Source of the DNA: Bryobacterales bacterium
GTDB taxonomy: Bacteria; Acidobacteriota; Terriglobia; Bryobacterales; Bryobacteraceae
Length of the DNA: 8,039 bases
NCBI GenBank assembly: GCA_016880505.1
Contig: JAEHDI010001106.1
Span: 1-8,039 of the forward strand
Direction: 5' to 3'
The notes under the pieces: generated by a model
Database searches by the model: none
What the model was told of the DNA's origin: nothing
What the model saw: the letters and a program-made list of their open reading frames with translations, nothing else
Shown: piece after piece, positions 7,201 to 8,039 of the stretch
How the letters are laid out: the number at the start of each line of letters is the position of its first letter
Numbering within the stretch: position 1 is the stretch's first letter
Program-made: the position numbers and the translations under genes

Positions 7201-7413
7201 GGCGGCCGCCAACGCAAGGCTCAGGAAGAGCGCAACGCGGGCGCCGGTGACCACGCGCTCCGCGAACGCATAGCCGTTCGCGGCCAGGACCAGCAGAACG
7301 GTCGCAATCAACGCGACAGCCGCAGCAAGAGCCAGGCCGCGCACCCACGCCGCCAGGCGGAGACGAGACTCCAACCGTCCCAGGTAAGCGTTGAGTTGGT
7401 CCAGCGAGTTCAT
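4210..7413 (-). CDS. DUF4175-like membrane protein with a long charged coiled-coil tail, 1067 aa
   Basis: The N-terminus carries three hydrophobic segments at about residues 23-46, 58-79 and 142-166. A charged stretch containing 'NKFPEFDQRLLTLAER' (92-107) separates the second and third. With three spans and the N-terminus inside, the rest would face the periplasm. Residues about 185-485 look like a series of beta domains, including 'VTIAVEAEDDFGIQDISLRY' (404-423), a pattern typical of DUF4175-like proteins. From about 505 to 1040 the chain is almost entirely helical, low in complexity and rich in Gln, Arg and Glu, with Gly-rich breaks near 500-506 and 631-639. Function is unknown; a structural or scaffold role in the envelope is inference. 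ATG 7413-7411 is preferred over the upstream GTG at 7503 because it overlaps the previous stop as ATGA and follows a GGGGG run about eight bases upstream. The overlap indicates translational coupling with the BatA-like gene. Longer than the roughly 800-850 aa I recall for alphaproteobacterial relatives, mainly through the tail. The family name is from memory of the pattern. Confidence 0.85.
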   Translation of the reverse strand: MNSLDQLNAYLGRLESRLRLAAWVRGLALAAAVALIATVLLVLAANGYAFAERVVTGARVALFLSLALAAAFGLAVPLLRLNRRVAAREAENKFPEFDQRLLTLAERGGDEQAGPFVDLLAADTLRLAEQAEPKRVVTSRRVLALASVATVAGGVLLWMGFAGPGFLGYGTSLLWAGSSREGGSPFYDIVIEPGNRSVRRGASQAVTARLVGFDAPQVQLFARYRSASKWEEAPMLPKEGGAGYEFLFAGIPETVDYYAAAGRVRSKTHTLSVRDLPAVKRIRVTYRFPDWTGQGTVVEDPGGDLSAVEGTGAEIAVETDRPLEGGLLVVDGSAGTDLNRREGNWSSGQLTIRNNGHYYVAARDQGELVRLSDDFFIEARKDSEPVLRIVRPGRDAKVSPIEEVTIAVEAEDDFGIQDISLRYSVNGGPEKTLPLPAQKGAKQAEGSAVIALEDYQLVPGDVVALYATARDARTAAKTDMYFLEAQPFEREYSQSQQMSSGGGEGGAENRISQRQKEIIAATWNQLRDGSHDGKSPADNARFLAEVQRTLGDQARSLARRMQSRQLSSTNQEFQSFSADMEKAAAAMDEAAGKLRATRWQDALAPEQKALQHLLRAEATFRQIQVAFGNQRGGQGGGSGRELESLFDLELDTEKNQYETGQQTPSASQRNREVDETLQRLEQLARRQQELAARERQAQQSSQQRWQQEMLRREAEELQKRMEQLSRGSGESSGDQRLEQVARRLGEATRDMRQAGGSQGSGDAQARRAAERLREARDLMRGLRSEKSSGQLDDLARMAEDLAKRQREFDGRLQQAFGGPAPEQEGRMVRPRLTPEQAEQSRQLAEEKRQMMDDLARLERDMQDATRDLAGSQPAAAGKLRRALGNMQKEELALRMRYGNELLRRGYGQQAAPREAPITKGLEALRNELREARGALERGPSGQGNATRALSEVERLRGRLGAGPGRLGEQVFRESLRDLVRLRQSLSDIPEAAGDVEEIIGQMQRFDPQRVDEIASRILPALETMELRLRRKLDEEHGGQVRSGAPDPIPPGYGDAVAEYFRRLSSRK

Positions 7414-8039
7414 GCCGTTTCCCCCACCGGGCCGAGATACCGGCCCGCGACCAGCGACTCCGCGAGCGCAAGCGCGAAAACAACCAGCATCGCGTACCAC
7501 CAAAGATGCCGCGGCTTGGCCCCTGTCTCATCCTTTCCACCCTGTACAGCCGCGCCCTGCCCCGTGCTCCGCCAGAGTTCGAGCGTTTCGGCCGGGATCA
7601 TCTCGAAGTCGGACTCGAGCCGGTCGGCGTTCGCAGCTACCAGCGCCGGGCGTCCGCTGCTGTGCCGGATTTCGTAGAAACCCTCCCGTGCGAGCGGAAC
7701 GTCGCGAACGGACGAAGATTCCGATAATTCGAGCATCCGGTTTCCATCGGGCCCGATTACTTCCACCGCGGCCCGACTTCCGCGAGACGCCCCCAGCGGA
7801 AGATAGGCGTCCACGGTGAATCCTCCGCGCCGTTCTTCAAGTCCCGCGAGATAGTACGAAGTCTGCTCGACGAACGGCACAAACGAGGCGTGCAACGGGA
7901 AATCGTTCGAAATGTTATCGAAGGTGGAGGCAAAGACCAGCACACGTCCGGCGCCCAAAGTTTTCTCGATTAGCAGGGGTGTGCGGTCGCTCGTGCGTGC
8001 CACGACGCGGCCGTCTCCGGCGTCGATGCGAAGCACCTG
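7410..8039 (-). CDS. C-terminal part of a BatA-like membrane protein (5' partial)
   Basis: The frame is open to the right window edge and stops at TGA 7412-7410, giving 209 visible residues; the GTG at 8036-8034 is probably an internal valine. The block 'TPLLIEKTLGAGRVLVFAS' followed by 'LHASFVPFVEQTSYYLAG' is typical of large BatA-type proteins. These have an N-terminal membrane pair, a von Willebrand A-like domain and a glutamine-amidotransferase-like domain without obvious catalysis. After it comes a beta-rich domain ('FTVDAYLPLG' to 'YEIRHSSGRPALVAAN'). A single membrane span near the end ('WWYAMLVVFALALAESLVAG') is followed by a short charged-poor tail. The protein would sit in the inner membrane with most of its mass outside. 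The stop overlaps the start of the DUF4175-like gene (ATGA). In other bacteria such genes follow moxR-type ATPase and DUF58 genes in one operon, and those would lie to the right. The N-terminal domains cannot be seen, so the BatA assignment is from the tail only. Confidence 0.8.
   Translation of the reverse strand, partial: QVLRIDAGDGRVVARTSDRTPLLIEKTLGAGRVLVFASTFDNISNDFPLHASFVPFVEQTSYYLAGLEERRGGFTVDAYLPLGASRGSRAAVEVIGPDGNRMLELSESSSVRDVPLAREGFYEIRHSSGRPALVAANADRLESDFEMIPAETLELWRSTGQGAAVQGGKDETGAKPRHLWWYAMLVVFALALAESLVAGRYLGPVGETA

Noticed and set aside
1..8039. A defence system, mobile element, CRISPR array, tRNA or phage gene
   Set aside because: I looked for repeats with regular spacing, transposase-like motifs, terminal inverted repeats and cloverleaf RNA and saw none; the window is ordinary chromosomal coding sequence.

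Overview
The window suggests a high-GC soil-type acidobacterium of the Solibacter/Bryobacter kind. The pointers are a gene end that resembles the repeat-like C-terminal domain expanded in Solibacter (TIGR03437), a Tat-exported sulfatase beside a secreted glycosidase-like protein, and a BatA-type / DUF4175-type membrane gene pair. This placement rests on protein family resemblance only; no rRNA, tRNA or other phylogenetic marker is present.

Left end (1-627): the tail of a probably secreted protein runs in from the left. After a 41-bp gap comes a complete 93-codon gene of unknown function, whose promoter-like elements sit so close to the ATG that its mRNA is probably leaderless. That gene converges, with only 8 bp between, on a secreted 616-aa protein encoded on the minus strand.

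Centre (628-4139): the 616-aa minus-strand protein looks like a TIM-barrel glycosidase-type enzyme of no family I can name. It is divergent from a plus-strand, Tat-exported, formylglycine-type sulfatase of 509 aa. The two share a 131-bp intergenic region with promoter-like elements for both directions. Together they suggest a small locus for extracytoplasmic processing of a sulfated glycan: one protein might attack the sugar chain while the other removes sulfate. The substrate cannot be read from the sequence.

Right end (4210-8039): two minus-strand genes form part of an operon that enters from the right edge. The first in transcription order is the C-terminal part of a BatA-like membrane protein. 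It overlaps by the ATGA tetranucleotide the start of a 1067-aa DUF4175-like membrane protein with a very long, charged, Gln/Arg/Glu-rich helical tail. In related bacteria such pairs lie downstream of a MoxR-type AAA ATPase and a DUF58 protein, which would be beyond this window. The operon converges on the sulfatase with a 70-bp gap.

I see no RNA gene, insertion sequence, CRISPR array or phage gene. Coding density is high, and the only non-coding stretches are 297-337, 620-627, 2479-2609 and 4140-4209. I did not find a clearly new multi-gene system. The most original parts are the unassigned glycosidase-like protein paired with the sulfatase, the small leaderless gene, and the unusually long coiled tail of the DUF4175-like protein.
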